64,000 nt of DNA from Asticcacaulis endophyticus. Lineage in GTDB: Bacteria > Pseudomonadota > Alphaproteobacteria > Caulobacterales > Caulobacteraceae. Position 1 is the stretch's first letter; each line of letters starts with the position of its first letter. Below are positions 31,462-40,267 of this stretch, piece after piece. The stretch lies in contig NZ_BMZB01000001.1 in assembly GCF_014652575.1 (NCBI RefSeq), positions 983,722 to 1,047,721 of the forward strand. The letters are read 5' to 3'. Below the pieces are notes generated by a model. The model worked only from the letters and a program-made list of their open reading frames with translations, was not told the DNA's origin and did no database searches. The translations under genes were made by a program, and so were the position numbers.

Positions 31462-32923
31462 AGGCCCGTCGATCGACCAGATCGACCCGCAGATTTTCGC
31501 GGGCTCTCTGGTCATCGCCATGAACGATGCCGAGCGCATCGCGCCTGCCGACATCAGCGTATTCCATGCGGCCTGGGCCGCCGACAGCGTTCAGGCCAAT
31601 GGCCTGAAATCGCGCGCCTACCTGACCTCGACACCGCTGAAAGCAGCGGATCGTTCGGTGGTGCAACTGCCGCATACGCCGCTGACGCAGGAATCTGCCG
31701 ATCTGATGATGCAGCGCTTTCAGGCCGGTGATCTGGTCATCGAAGATATTCTGTTCATCACCGCCCTTCAGGTCGCCCGTAAAGTCGCCGCCGTTCGTGG
31801 CCGTCCGCAGACGGTTTACATGGTCGGCCTTGATTTTAGCTATGATGGCAGCCAGGCCTATAGTGAGCGCATCGACAGCGATTTTTCCCACGCCCGCGAC
31901 GCTGACCGTAAGATGGTATTCAACACGCAGGAATTCTATTTCCTGAACGCGCTCTATGTCCTTAAGGGCTCGGAAATCGAAGTTCGCCATGTTGGCACCA
32001 AATCGTTCAGCGCGCTAACGCCTACCGAACTGAACGCGCAACTGGGCACGCCGGAGCCGCTTGAGGCCAGCGACAATATCCATAAGGTCGATGTTATCGC
32101 AGAGCTGACCACCAACCATTTTGGCGACCGTCTGCGTCTTGAGCGCATGATCCGCTCCGCTAAGGCGGCGGGGGCGGACTACATAAAATTGCAAAAGCGC
32201 GATGTCGAAAGCTTCTATTCGACTGAGCAGCTCAAAGCCCCATATGTGTCGCCGTTTGGCTCAACCTTTGGCGATTACCGCCATCAGTTGGAACTGAGCA
32301 AGGACGATTTCGCGTTCGTCGATACGCTATGTAAAAGCCTTGGCATGGGCTGGTTCGCGTCGATCCTCGATAAGCCGTCGTTTGAGTTCATGCTCGATGT
32401 CAAACCGGCTATGGTCAAGCTGCCGTCGACCATTTCCGAGCACACCGATTATCTGGAATATGTCTCGAAAAACTACACCGGCTCGGTGGTCTTATCGACC
32501 GGCATGACCGACGAGGCCTATGAGCGCTGGGTGCTGGATAATTTCACGGCGTGCGAAAAGCTGATCCTGATGCAGGCCAATTCGGCCTATCCGACCCCCG
32601 CCGAAGACACCAATATCGCGGTCGTGCGCCGTTACCATGAACTGTCGGCACAAAATCCGCGTATCGTACCGGCGTTTTCCAGTCATGATTTCGGCTGGCT
32701 GGGTTCGGCGCTGGCCGTGGCGGCGGGTGCGCGCATGGTCGAAAAGCATGTTAAGCTCGGCAATACCGAATGGGCGCACTTTGATGCCGTCGCGGTTGAT
32801 TTGACTACCCCGGCCTTTAAGGAATATGTCGATCAGATCCGCCTGACCGAACGCATGGTCGGCTCCGGCGAAAAACGGGTCAACAAAAGCGAACACCACA
32901 AATACCGGGTGGCGCAGGCTTAA
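31385..32923 (+). CDS. Two-domain protein: GT42/DUF115-like domain fused to a NeuB-like nonulosonate synthase
   Basis: 512 residues from the ATG at 31385, set by AAGGAG 7 bases upstream. Residues 1-225 show FILGKGPSIDQID, then a conserved Asn in IAMNDAER, and VYMVGLDFSYDGSQAYS, a layout like GT42 sialyltransferases or the related DUF115/MptE-like domain. Residues about 232-510 are NeuB-like: VIAELTTNHFGD, DYIKLQKRD, LSTGMT, NSAYPTPAEDTNI, SSHDFG and GARMVEKHVKL. NeuB condenses a hexosamine-type sugar with phosphoenolpyruvate to a nine-carbon acid. The usual C-terminal SAF (antifreeze-like) domain is missing. The next gene encodes a NeuA-like enzyme, which supports the call. An upstream reading start at 31241 is rejected as out of character. 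Confidence 0.8.
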   Translation: MTDAISNLIGNIASTYATDTIFILGKGPSIDQIDPQIFAGSLVIAMNDAERIAPADISVFHAAWAADSVQANGLKSRAYLTSTPLKAADRSVVQLPHTPLTQESADLMMQRFQAGDLVIEDILFITALQVARKVAAVRGRPQTVYMVGLDFSYDGSQAYSERIDSDFSHARDADRKMVFNTQEFYFLNALYVLKGSEIEVRHVGTKSFSALTPTELNAQLGTPEPLEASDNIHKVDVIAELTTNHFGDRLRLERMIRSAKAAGADYIKLQKRDVESFYSTEQLKAPYVSPFGSTFGDYRHQLELSKDDFAFVDTLCKSLGMGWFASILDKPSFEFMLDVKPAMVKLPSTISEHTDYLEYVSKNYTGSVVLSTGMTDEAYERWVLDNFTACEKLILMQANSAYPTPAEDTNIAVVRRYHELSAQNPRIVPAFSSHDFGWLGSALAVAAGARMVEKHVKLGNTEWAHFDAVAVDLTTPAFKEYVDQIRLTERMVGSGEKRVNKSEHHKYRVAQA

Positions 32924-32938
32924 AAAGCGGGGAAGATC

Positions 32939-33613
32939 GTGTCGAAACCGAAATGTGTGGCCTTAGTGCCCGCCAAGGCCCATTCCGGGCGCCTGCCTGA
33001 GAAGAACCTGCGCCCGTTTGTCGGCGAAAAATCCCTGCTGGATGTCAAGCTGGAGCAGTGCAAGGCGTCGGGTGTTTTTGACGAAATCTACGTCTCCAGC
33101 GAAGCGGATAAGGTCGCCGCATATGCCACCCGTCACGGCGTAGACTTCCTGTTGCGCAATCCGAAATGGTCGAGTGATGCGACGCCCTGGTCGGAAGCTC
33201 TGGTCGGGCTGCTCGATGAAATGCCGGTCGATGACGACACCTATGTGGCCATAGTCCCCGTCACCACGCCGCTGTTTCATCGCTACGGCGATGCGGTGGC
33301 CATGCTGGAGCAGGATAGCCGCGACAGTGTGATGTCGCTCAGCGCCCACAAGCATTATTTCCTCAATCCGGATTTCCTGCCGATCAACTATCAGTGGGGG
33401 CCGTGGCATTCCTACAGCCAGAACATCAAGCCGCTGTATCAGATGAACTGCGCGTTTTGGGTCGCCAAAAAAGGCGTCATGAAGCGCAACCGGTTTCAAG
33501 TTGGCGACCGTCCGGCCTTCTTTGTGACCGATGCGACCGAAGGCATGGATATCGACACGCTGGAGGAATTTGAGGTGGCGCAACTGCTGTTCCAAAAGCG
33601 GTTCGGCGCATGA
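32939..33613 (+). CDS. CMP-acylneuraminate cytidylyltransferase-like (NeuA family)
   Basis: 224-residue enzyme expected to join CMP from CTP to a nonulosonic acid. The CTP-binding start is [20 protein letters not shown] (a NeuA/KdsB motif), followed by [12 protein letters not shown], the VPVTTPL segment near residue 103 and the late [16 protein letters not shown], which holds the catalytic acidic pair. The start is GTG at 32939 with GGGGAAG just before it. It lies 15 bases after the NeuB fusion and overlaps the acetyltransferase gene as ATGA, so all are translated together. Confidence 0.84.
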   Translation: MSKPKCVALVPAKAHSGRLPEKNLRPFVGEKSLLDVKLEQCKASGVFDEIYVSSEADKVAAYATRHGVDFLLRNPKWSSDATPWSEALVGLLDEMPVDDDTYVAIVPVTTPLFHRYGDAVAMLEQDSRDSVMSLSAHKHYFLNPDFLPINYQWGPWHSYSQNIKPLYQMNCAFWVAKKGVMKRNRFQVGDRPAFFVTDATEGMDIDTLEEFEVAQLLFQKRFGA

Positions 33614-34434
33614 GCCTGACGCCGGTTGAGCTTAAGGTCGATGCGGCGCTATTGGAGCGGTTCCGGGCGGCGGGCGTCCTCTTTTCCTACGACCGGGCGG
33701 AAATTGCCAAGGGCGAGGGCTGGCTGAGCCAGCTTGATACCTACACGGTCAAACAGCCGATCCGTATCGAAGGGCCGTGCGCCTTTTACGGCGGGCCCTA
33801 TTCCCCCAGCCGCTGGTTTGCGGGCAGCGGCCTGTGCGACATGGGGGCGGCGTCCTATTCTCATTCCCCATTGCCGGAGGGTTTGACGGTCGGGCGTTAC
33901 TGCTCGATCGGCAAGGGCCTGCGCTTTATCGATTTCGCCCATCCGACCGAGTGGGTGTCATCGTCGATTGCGTTTTTCCGGCCGGATAATGTGCCGTATC
34001 TGTCGCCGCTATATGATGCGCTTGAGGCGCGAAATGGTGAATTTACACCGACGGCCTATGATCCGCGCCGGGGGCTTGGCTATCCGGTGATCGAGCATGA
34101 TGTCTGGATCGGCGATAATGTGACGTTAGGTCTTGGCGTGACCATCGGCACTGGTGCGGTGATCGCGGCCAATGCGACCGTCACCAAGGATGTGCCGCCC
34201 TATGCCATAGTTGGCGGTCTGCCCGCCAAGGTTCTGAAATATCGTTTCGCGCCAGAGGTGATCGAGGCGCTGCTGGCCTCCGAATGGTGGCAGTATGCCT
34301 ATTACGATTTTGGCGGACTAGATTACACAAAGCCCCGTGAGTTCGCGCAAGGGGTCATGGCGGCGATAGCAAGCGGTAGCCTTACGCCGTGGAAGCCAGA
34401 CGTGGTGGAACTGCCCGGAGCGGCGGATGACTGA
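33610..34434 (+). CDS. CatB/XAT-type hexapeptide O-acetyltransferase
   Basis: 274-residue acyltransferase with a left-handed beta-helix. The repeats are seen at [37 protein letters not shown] and [18 protein letters not shown]; the catalytic His is probably in [10 protein letters not shown], and the WW motif (SEWWQY) follows as in CatB-like enzymes. The N-terminal about 80 residues are an extension not typical of CatB itself. Placed between the NeuA-like and sialyltransferase-like genes, it may O-acetylate the nonulosonic acid or the finished glycan; this is inference. Confidence 0.85.
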   Translation: MSLTPVELKVDAALLERFRAAGVLFSYDRAEIAKGEGWLSQLDTYTVKQPIRIEGPCAFYGGPYSPSRWFAGSGLCDMGAASYSHSPLPEGLTVGRYCSIGKGLRFIDFAHPTEWVSSSIAFFRPDNVPYLSPLYDALEARNGEFTPTAYDPRRGLGYPVIEHDVWIGDNVTLGLGVTIGTGAVIAANATVTKDVPPYAIVGGLPAKVLKYRFAPEVIEALLASEWWQYAYYDFGGLDYTKPREFAQGVMAAIASGSLTPWKPDVVELPGAADD

Positions 34435-35464
34435 GGGGCGGTACGATACGATTTTTCTGATCAGCACGCCGATCCAGTATCTGATGGCGCGGCTGATTGT
34501 CTCGGCCTATTTTCCGGGGCGGCATCGGGCGGTGGTGTACCGTGACGGCCATGATTTTCGCCCCATTTTCGATGAGATAGACGCCCGGTTTTTAGGGCCG
34601 TCGCCGTTTGACTATATGGGTTTTGATGAGGCGCTGGCGTCTGACCTGCCGCGACCCAAACGCCTGTTTATCAGCTACCGGTTCTACCGCTTTGCGGTCG
34701 AGACCTATTACCGCTTTAAGCCTGAAATCCTGTGCGCCTATGAAGACGGCTTTTCGCTGCATATCGATCATGACTATGGCAACAAATCCCTGAATGATCG
34801 CAATCCGCAATATGTCATATCTGACGCGATAAAGGCCGTGGCGCGGGCTACCGGATTAAAACCTTCGGCGCGGCCCAAGTTTATCCGACTGAACCGCTTT
34901 CAGGAAGTCTACAGCGTCTTTCCCGATGTGGTCGGTTTCAAGCCGGGCGCCCCGCATTTTTCAACGCGGCAGGCCTTTAAGGACAATCTGTTTAAGCCTG
35001 AATCCCAAAATACAGGGCAGGGCGAATGTCTGTTTCTGTCGCAGCCCCTGTCTAATCTGGGCATGATGACGGACCCGGAATATCTGCGCCTGCTTGAGGC
35101 CGTACTGGCCGATCTGTCCGCCCGCTATGAGCGCGTCTATTTCAAGCCCCATCCGCGTGACGGTGAGGCGGTGATGAGTGTCATTGCGGGTCAGCCCAAA
35201 TGCGTGCCCTTGCCGGAATTCTACAGCCGCATGCCGGCGGAGTTTTATCTTGGCCACTATCCGGCGACCGATGTTTACGGCTTTATGTCCTCGACCCTGT
35301 TCTATGTGCCGGCGGTGTTTGGTACGAAGGCCTATACATTGGCGCCGTTGCTGGATCGCTGGCCGGGCGGGAATGAAAAACTACGCGATTACTGGCAGGC
35401 CATGAAGCCGCTGCTGACCAAGGCCGATGTGCGCGACTATGCGCCGGAGATTGTTAGCCGATGA
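34427..35464 (+). CDS. Sialyltransferase / polysialyltransferase-like protein (GT38/GT52-like)
   Basis: 345-residue protein. The features resemble the GT38/GT52 group: early [11 protein letters not shown] (residues 13-23), [12 protein letters not shown] near residue 104-115 with the catalytic-type acidic pair E-D-G, the CMP-binding [10 protein letters not shown] near 240-249, PEFYSRMP near 265-272 and SSTLFYVP near 287-294. Enzymes of this type transfer sialic acid from CMP-sialic acid. The upstream genes for an activated nonulosonic acid make this role plausible. It overlaps both neighbours by 4-8 bases. Low sequence similarity limits certainty. Confidence 0.62.
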   Translation: MTEGRYDTIFLISTPIQYLMARLIVSAYFPGRHRAVVYRDGHDFRPIFDEIDARFLGPSPFDYMGFDEALASDLPRPKRLFISYRFYRFAVETYYRFKPEILCAYEDGFSLHIDHDYGNKSLNDRNPQYVISDAIKAVARATGLKPSARPKFIRLNRFQEVYSVFPDVVGFKPGAPHFSTRQAFKDNLFKPESQNTGQGECLFLSQPLSNLGMMTDPEYLRLLEAVLADLSARYERVYFKPHPRDGEAVMSVIAGQPKCVPLPEFYSRMPAEFYLGHYPATDVYGFMSSTLFYVPAVFGTKAYTLAPLLDRWPGGNEKLRDYWQAMKPLLTKADVRDYAPEIVSR

Positions 35465-36393
35465 CCGGCGATATGATCACGGTATCCATAGTCATCTGCA
35501 CTCGCAACCGTGCCGCTAGTCTGGGCGGGACGCTCACCTCCCTGATGGCGCAACAGACCGGGCATGGTTGGGAAGCCTTGCTGGTCGATAATGCCTCGAC
35601 CGATAATACAGCCGAAGTCATCAGGGCAGCAGCGGAAAGCGATCCGCATCTGCGCTATCTCAGCGTGACGCGGATCGGTCTGGGGGCCGCGCGCGATGCC
35701 GCCTGGCGACAGGCCAGAGGGCGGATTATCGCTTTTACCGATGATGATTGCTACCTTGAGCCAGACTATATAGACCGGCTGGTTGAGGCGTGGGCGGATT
35801 ATCCCGATGCGGGTGTGATCGGCGGGCGCATCCGGCTGCATGACCCCGACGATGCCGCGATCACCATTGATGAGCGCAACCTGGCTGAGGTCTATCCGGC
35901 GCGGGCGTTCCTTAAGGCCGGGGCGCTGCACGGGGCGAACCTGACCTTTCGGCGTGAGGTTCTGGAGGCCACGGGTGGGTTCGATCCTGAACTGGGGGCG
36001 GGGACACCGTTTCCGTGTGAGGATATTGATGCGGTGGCGGCAACGGTCTGGGCCGGCTATCCGGCGCGCTTTGATCCGCGCTTTCAGGTCGCGCACCACC
36101 ATGGCCGTAAAGCCTGCGATGTGCCGCGCATTATGGAAGGCTATGATCGCGGGCGCGGGGCCTATTTCATGAAATATATCCTGCGGACCGATAGCCGTGC
36201 CGCCTATATGTCAGCGTGGCGCGACAGCCTGCGCCACTCTTACGGACGGGACGGGTTTCAGGCCCGTCAGCGTGAACTGAGCTATGCCTTGCGCTGGCTG
36301 AAGTCGCGCAGGGAATATGCGGCTATGGCCGTTGTTGCCGTGGCCGCACTGGTCATGATCGCGGCCACCTGGCTTAAGCGCAAACTGCCTTAA
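35461..36393 (+). CDS. Glycosyltransferase family 2 with C-terminal membrane anchor
   Basis: 310-residue GT-A enzyme: VSIVICTRNRAASLGGTL start, VDNASTDNTAEVI, the GLGAARDAAW phrase, FTDDDCYLEPDYI with the metal-binding DDD (about residue 94-96), and a late hydrophobic segment (about 284-303) that anchors it in the membrane. It starts ATGA over the stop of the sialyltransferase-like gene, so it closes the same operon. Its stop overlaps the stop of the convergent flippase gene by 4 bases. Confidence 0.86.
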   Translation: MTGDMITVSIVICTRNRAASLGGTLTSLMAQQTGHGWEALLVDNASTDNTAEVIRAAAESDPHLRYLSVTRIGLGAARDAAWRQARGRIIAFTDDDCYLEPDYIDRLVEAWADYPDAGVIGGRIRLHDPDDAAITIDERNLAEVYPARAFLKAGALHGANLTFRREVLEATGGFDPELGAGTPFPCEDIDAVAATVWAGYPARFDPRFQVAHHHGRKACDVPRIMEGYDRGRGAYFMKYILRTDSRAAYMSAWRDSLRHSYGRDGFQARQRELSYALRWLKSRREYAAMAVVAVAALVMIAATWLKRKLP

Positions 36394-37886
36394 ACCGGCT
36401 TACGCTTCAAAATCCGGTTAAGTATCGGCTGGGCCTGAGTTATGATCGGTGCCACCAGCGACCTGCCGAAAATCAGAATACCTGACACATAGATCACCGC
36501 CCCGATAAAGCTGCCGGTTATGACCACAAACAGAGCGTTGTCATAGATGCCGAACAGAACCGGGCGCAGGCTCCACACCACCGCTGCCATAACCAGCGCG
36601 ACCAGCAACGGCACCAAGGGCTTACTGAGCGCCGTCAGCACCGGAATGTCGACAAAGCGCTTAAGCTGATACTGCTGGTACGGCAGGGTCAGATAGCTTC
36701 TGAGGGCATAGGCGGCGGCAATGCCGACCAGACCCCACGGCAGGGCCAGCCAGGTGAACAATATGGTCAGGGCCAGTTGCAGGGCCGCCACCTTGGTGAT
36801 AGCCCCCGGCTTATTGACGGCGGCCAGCATGCCCGGAGAGATGTAGTTAAACACAAACGGCACGATCATCAGGGCCAGCACCTGCGAGATCTTGCCGGTA
36901 CCCGCCCATTGCTCCGAGAATATGACCTTGATGATTTCTTCGGCCAGCGCCGCATAGCCCAGCAACAGCGGCAGCACCAAAAGCCCGACTATGCTGATCA
37001 TGCGATAATAGGCCGCTTTCAATTTTTCAGGCTCATGCTGCAATTTCGAGAAGGTCAGCATGGAGACGCTGCCGATGGGGGCCAGAGCCAGTTGGCCGAT
37101 CAGTTCGTACATGCGCCACGCGATGCGGTACCGGCCAACCTCGGCCTGACCATAGGTGCGCGAAATCAGAATGTCACCGACCCGTCCCATCAGCAGCCAC
37201 AAAAGCTGATTGAAGGTTGTGCTGAAACTGAAGCTGGCGATCTGGCGAAGCATTGAGGGGGAGAACCGCACCTTCGGCACCCAGCGCGAGGCCACCCAGG
37301 CCATAATGACACCAAGTACGGCCCCGACCCACGCCTGCACGACCAGCGACCATACCCCCAGCCCCATCAGGGCGGCGGTAATCCCTGAGATTCCGGAGAC
37401 TATGCTGGCGATGGCGGCCTGAATCGCAAACAATTTATGCTTATATTCACGCGTCAGGCGGGCCCCATGAATGCCGGCCAGTGACGATATCGGCAGGGTC
37501 AGGGCCAGCGCCTGAAGGATATGGGTGACGTTGGTGTTATGGATCATTTGGGCATAAAAAGGGGCCGCGATGATCACAATCGTGGCTACAATCGTGCTCA
37601 GGCCAAAATTGGCCCAGAAGGCCGTGTCGGCCATTTCTTCTTCGAGAACATGCTGGCGTATGATCGCATCGCCCAGACCGGCGCTGGCGAAAATGCGGCT
37701 GACATCGAGGAAAAGGGCGGCCAGCGCAAACAGGCCAAAATCTGAGGGGCCCAATATCCGCGCCAGACAGACAAAGATGACAAAGGTTGCGCCCGTAGAC
37801 CATAACACCCGTAAGACCGACCACAGAATGGAGGTGGTGGTACGCTGTTTCAGATCCTGATAACCGTCAGCCTCGGTCTTACTCAT
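36390..37886 (-). CDS. Wzx-like oligosaccharide flippase (MATE/MOP superfamily)
   Basis: 498-residue inner-membrane protein with about 12-14 hydrophobic segments. Family features include LARILGPSDFGLFALAALFL near residue 42-61 (typical Wzx/MviN start), GLGVWSLVVQAWVG near residue 175 and a central GRVGDILISRTYGQAEVGRY. It should flip lipid-linked repeat units to the periplasm for a Wzy polymerase. It is the only clear flippase in the window although two Wzy-like and three Wzc-like proteins are present. Confidence 0.88.
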   Translation of the reverse strand: MSKTEADGYQDLKQRTTTSILWSVLRVLWSTGATFVIFVCLARILGPSDFGLFALAALFLDVSRIFASAGLGDAIIRQHVLEEEMADTAFWANFGLSTIVATIVIIAAPFYAQMIHNTNVTHILQALALTLPISSLAGIHGARLTREYKHKLFAIQAAIASIVSGISGITAALMGLGVWSLVVQAWVGAVLGVIMAWVASRWVPKVRFSPSMLRQIASFSFSTTFNQLLWLLMGRVGDILISRTYGQAEVGRYRIAWRMYELIGQLALAPIGSVSMLTFSKLQHEPEKLKAAYYRMISIVGLLVLPLLLGYAALAEEIIKVIFSEQWAGTGKISQVLALMIVPFVFNYISPGMLAAVNKPGAITKVAALQLALTILFTWLALPWGLVGIAAAYALRSYLTLPYQQYQLKRFVDIPVLTALSKPLVPLLVALVMAAVVWSLRPVLFGIYDNALFVVITGSFIGAVIYVSGILIFGRSLVAPIITQAQPILNRILKRKPV

Positions 37887-38251
37887 ATTAAAGGCTCATA
37901 ACTAAATAAGGTGGTACATGGGGGCGCTGCGTACCGGAATGTTCCGGCGGCAACTTAAACGCAGATAATTGAAAACTATGTAAAATGTGGCTGTAACGCT
38001 TGAAATGTCCGCCGGTAGGCTGGGGCGACGTTATAGTGTTCGCAGGCTTTGTGCAATTTGAATGATCGTTTTGTTTGCGTTGCACAACCGCTTGCCAAGG
38101 GCTGAGAAAAATGGTCTTTTAAGCACACATTCTGGCGCAGGGTTTATCGGCTCTGCGGCGTCATTTAATTTTAAACGATTAGTATCGTTATTACCTTTGG
38201 CTTTATTACCTCTGGCCATGATTGTCCGTGGCTTCATAATGGGCACGTTTT
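37887..38251. other. Divergent intergenic region between the flippase and a glycosyltransferase gene
   Basis: 365 bases without a supported gene. It should contain the promoters of the leftward flippase gene and the rightward glycosyltransferase pair. The right half (about 38155-38230) is AT-rich. A reading stretch from 38062 encodes an unlikely hydrophobic peptide overlapping the next gene and is not called. No clear repeat or hairpin was seen. Confidence 0.45.
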
Positions 38252-39211
38252 ATGTTCATCAGCGTTATTATGTGTACCCGCAATCGCGCCGAACAGTTGC
38301 GGCGCGTGCTGGAGACAGCGGCGGCCATGACCGTCCCTGACGGGCTTGAGTGGGAAATTGTGCTGATCGATAATGGCAGTTCCGATCACACGCCGGATGT
38401 TGTCCAAAGCTTTTCTGACCGGATTCCGATCCGCTATGTGCTGGAGCCGAAGGCCGGTTTGTCCAATGCCCGCAACCGCGGTGTGGCGGAGGCTTTGGGC
38501 GAGTATATCTGCTGGACCGATGATGATGTGCTGATCGATCCGAACTGGCTGGCGGCCTATGCGCAAGCTTTTGCGCAAAACCCGCAGGCCAGCGTCTTTG
38601 GCGGGGTGATTGAACCCGTGCCGGAAACCGAGTTGCCAGCGTGGTGGCACGAACATGCCGACGGTTTATTGAATGTATTGGCTGCCCGTGATTTCGGGCC
38701 GGACGTGCGTCCGCTGTCACTCGAAGGCCATATACTGCCATATGGTGCCAACTATGCCCTGCGCGGCGAAGCGCAGCGCAAATATCTCTACGATCCGGGG
38801 CTTGGGGTTGGGCCGCACCATAAACGTCTGGGCGAAGAAACCGCCGTCATCCGCGCGATCATGCGTGAGAGTAGTGGTGTGTGGGTGCCCGGTGCGCGGG
38901 TGCGGCACATGATCCCGGCGGCGCGCCTGACCTATGACTATGTGGGGGTTTATTACCGCTCGGTCGGGGAAACCTGGGCCTATCTGGCGCATCATGGCCG
39001 TGACAATTTCATTGATCCGGCACCCGTTACAGGCGCGAGAATTGGTAATGTGCCGGTGTGGGTGCTGAAACGGCGGCTGCGGCACTGGCTGGGCTATAAG
39101 GTCAGGGCTATGTCCGGCAATATCGGCAGTTCGCTGTGGCACTGGCGCAAGTACAGCTATTTTTCGGGTGCGGCGGATTTCTGGCGCCGTGAAAAAAGGC
39201 CCGCCGCATGA
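38252..39211 (+). CDS. Glycosyltransferase family 2
   Basis: 319-residue GT-A enzyme: FISVIMCTRNRAEQLRRVLE start, LIDNGSSDHTPDVV, the GLSNARNRGVAEA phrase, WTDDDVLIDPNWL with the DDD metal site (about residue 91-93). The middle has HILPYGANYALR and RLGEETAVIRAIM, the acceptor/catalytic region of the O-antigen type GT2 group. It overlaps the next glycosyltransferase gene as ATGA. Specificity is unknown. Confidence 0.87.
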   Translation: MFISVIMCTRNRAEQLRRVLETAAAMTVPDGLEWEIVLIDNGSSDHTPDVVQSFSDRIPIRYVLEPKAGLSNARNRGVAEALGEYICWTDDDVLIDPNWLAAYAQAFAQNPQASVFGGVIEPVPETELPAWWHEHADGLLNVLAARDFGPDVRPLSLEGHILPYGANYALRGEAQRKYLYDPGLGVGPHHKRLGEETAVIRAIMRESSGVWVPGARVRHMIPAARLTYDYVGVYYRSVGETWAYLAHHGRDNFIDPAPVTGARIGNVPVWVLKRRLRHWLGYKVRAMSGNIGSSLWHWRKYSYFSGAADFWRREKRPAA

Positions 39212-40206
39212 TTACCATAGGCGTTGTCATCCCGTTTTATCAGCGGGAAAAAGGCATACTCAGTAAGGCGTTAGAGTCTGTGGCCGCGCAAGCGCTGCCG
39301 GAAGGTGTCCGCCTGATCGTCGTGGTGGTCGATGACAGTTCGCCTTTGCCAGCGGCGGAAGCTCTCGAAGGCTTTACCCTCCCGCCCCCGCACCAGTTGA
39401 TCACGATCCGGCAGGCCAATGGCGGGCCGGGCGGGGCGCGCAACGGCGGGCTGGACTATCTTGATCCGGCTGAGGTTGACTATGTGGCCTTTTTGGATTC
39501 CGACGATACCTGGTCGCCCGATCATATTGCCGAAGCGCTTAAGGTCCTCAAAAGCGGCGTGGATTTCTACTTTGCCAATTGCAGCTTTAATGATGTCGAT
39601 TCCTTCAGTCACTGGAATTACATCAAGGCCCGCCACGGCACATTTGGCGCTTACGCGCCGGAGTTTGGCGAACTGACCTCAACTGAGGCCGTCAGCGCCA
39701 TCGTCGATGAGTGCCTGCCCCATGCTTCTCAGGTTGTTTATGAGTTTCGCCGCCATAGCCGGGTGCGCTTTGACGCGACCTTTCGTCAGGCCTGCGAAGA
39801 CCGGCTGTTTTTCATGGACCTCAGCCGCGAATGTGACCGCATCGTCTATACGACCCGGCTGATGGGGCAGCGTGGCAAGGGCGTGTCGATCTATGATGAG
39901 ACTCTGGCGTGGGGATCACCCAACGCCCCCAACCGCGTCATCGAAGAATTGCGCTTTCGCCAAAAGATGATGTCGGTCAGCTATTTCGGGATGGCGAAAA
40001 AGCTGCGTATTTTTGGTTCGGCCCGCCAAAGGGTCGATCATCTGCTGTTCCTGATTTTGAGAAACCTGCGCCATAACCCTGAGATCGCGAAGGCGGCGAT
40101 CGGCCGGTTTGTGCGCGAAGTGCCGATGTTTGGCATGTTTTTGCCGGTGTCAGTGATTAGCCTGCCGCTGCATTATCTGGCTCTGCGGCGTCAGGCCGGT
40201 CTGTAA
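39208..40206 (+). CDS. Glycosyltransferase family 2
   Basis: 332-residue GT-A enzyme. TIGVVIPFYQREKGILSKAL start, VVVDDSSPLPAAEAL, the GGPGGARNGGLDYL phrase and FLDSDDTWSPDHI with the DSDD metal motif near residue 97. A more helical C-terminal third ends in a hydrophobic stretch (about 300-325), suggesting membrane contact. Translation is coupled to the upstream glycosyltransferase through the ATGA overlap. Confidence 0.86.
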   Translation: MITIGVVIPFYQREKGILSKALESVAAQALPEGVRLIVVVVDDSSPLPAAEALEGFTLPPPHQLITIRQANGGPGGARNGGLDYLDPAEVDYVAFLDSDDTWSPDHIAEALKVLKSGVDFYFANCSFNDVDSFSHWNYIKARHGTFGAYAPEFGELTSTEAVSAIVDECLPHASQVVYEFRRHSRVRFDATFRQACEDRLFFMDLSRECDRIVYTTRLMGQRGKGVSIYDETLAWGSPNAPNRVIEELRFRQKMMSVSYFGMAKKLRIFGSARQRVDHLLFLILRNLRHNPEIAKAAIGRFVREVPMFGMFLPVSVISLPLHYLALRRQAGL

Positions 40207-40267
40207 CATCTTTAAGTTTGTATTCGCAGGGCTTTGTAAAGGCCCGCCGTTTTGAGGCATAAGCGTC

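Noticed and set aside
38062-38340. 92-codon open frame between the flippase and glycosyltransferase genes
   Set aside because: It overlaps the true glycosyltransferase start, has no ribosome site and a low-quality C-terminus.
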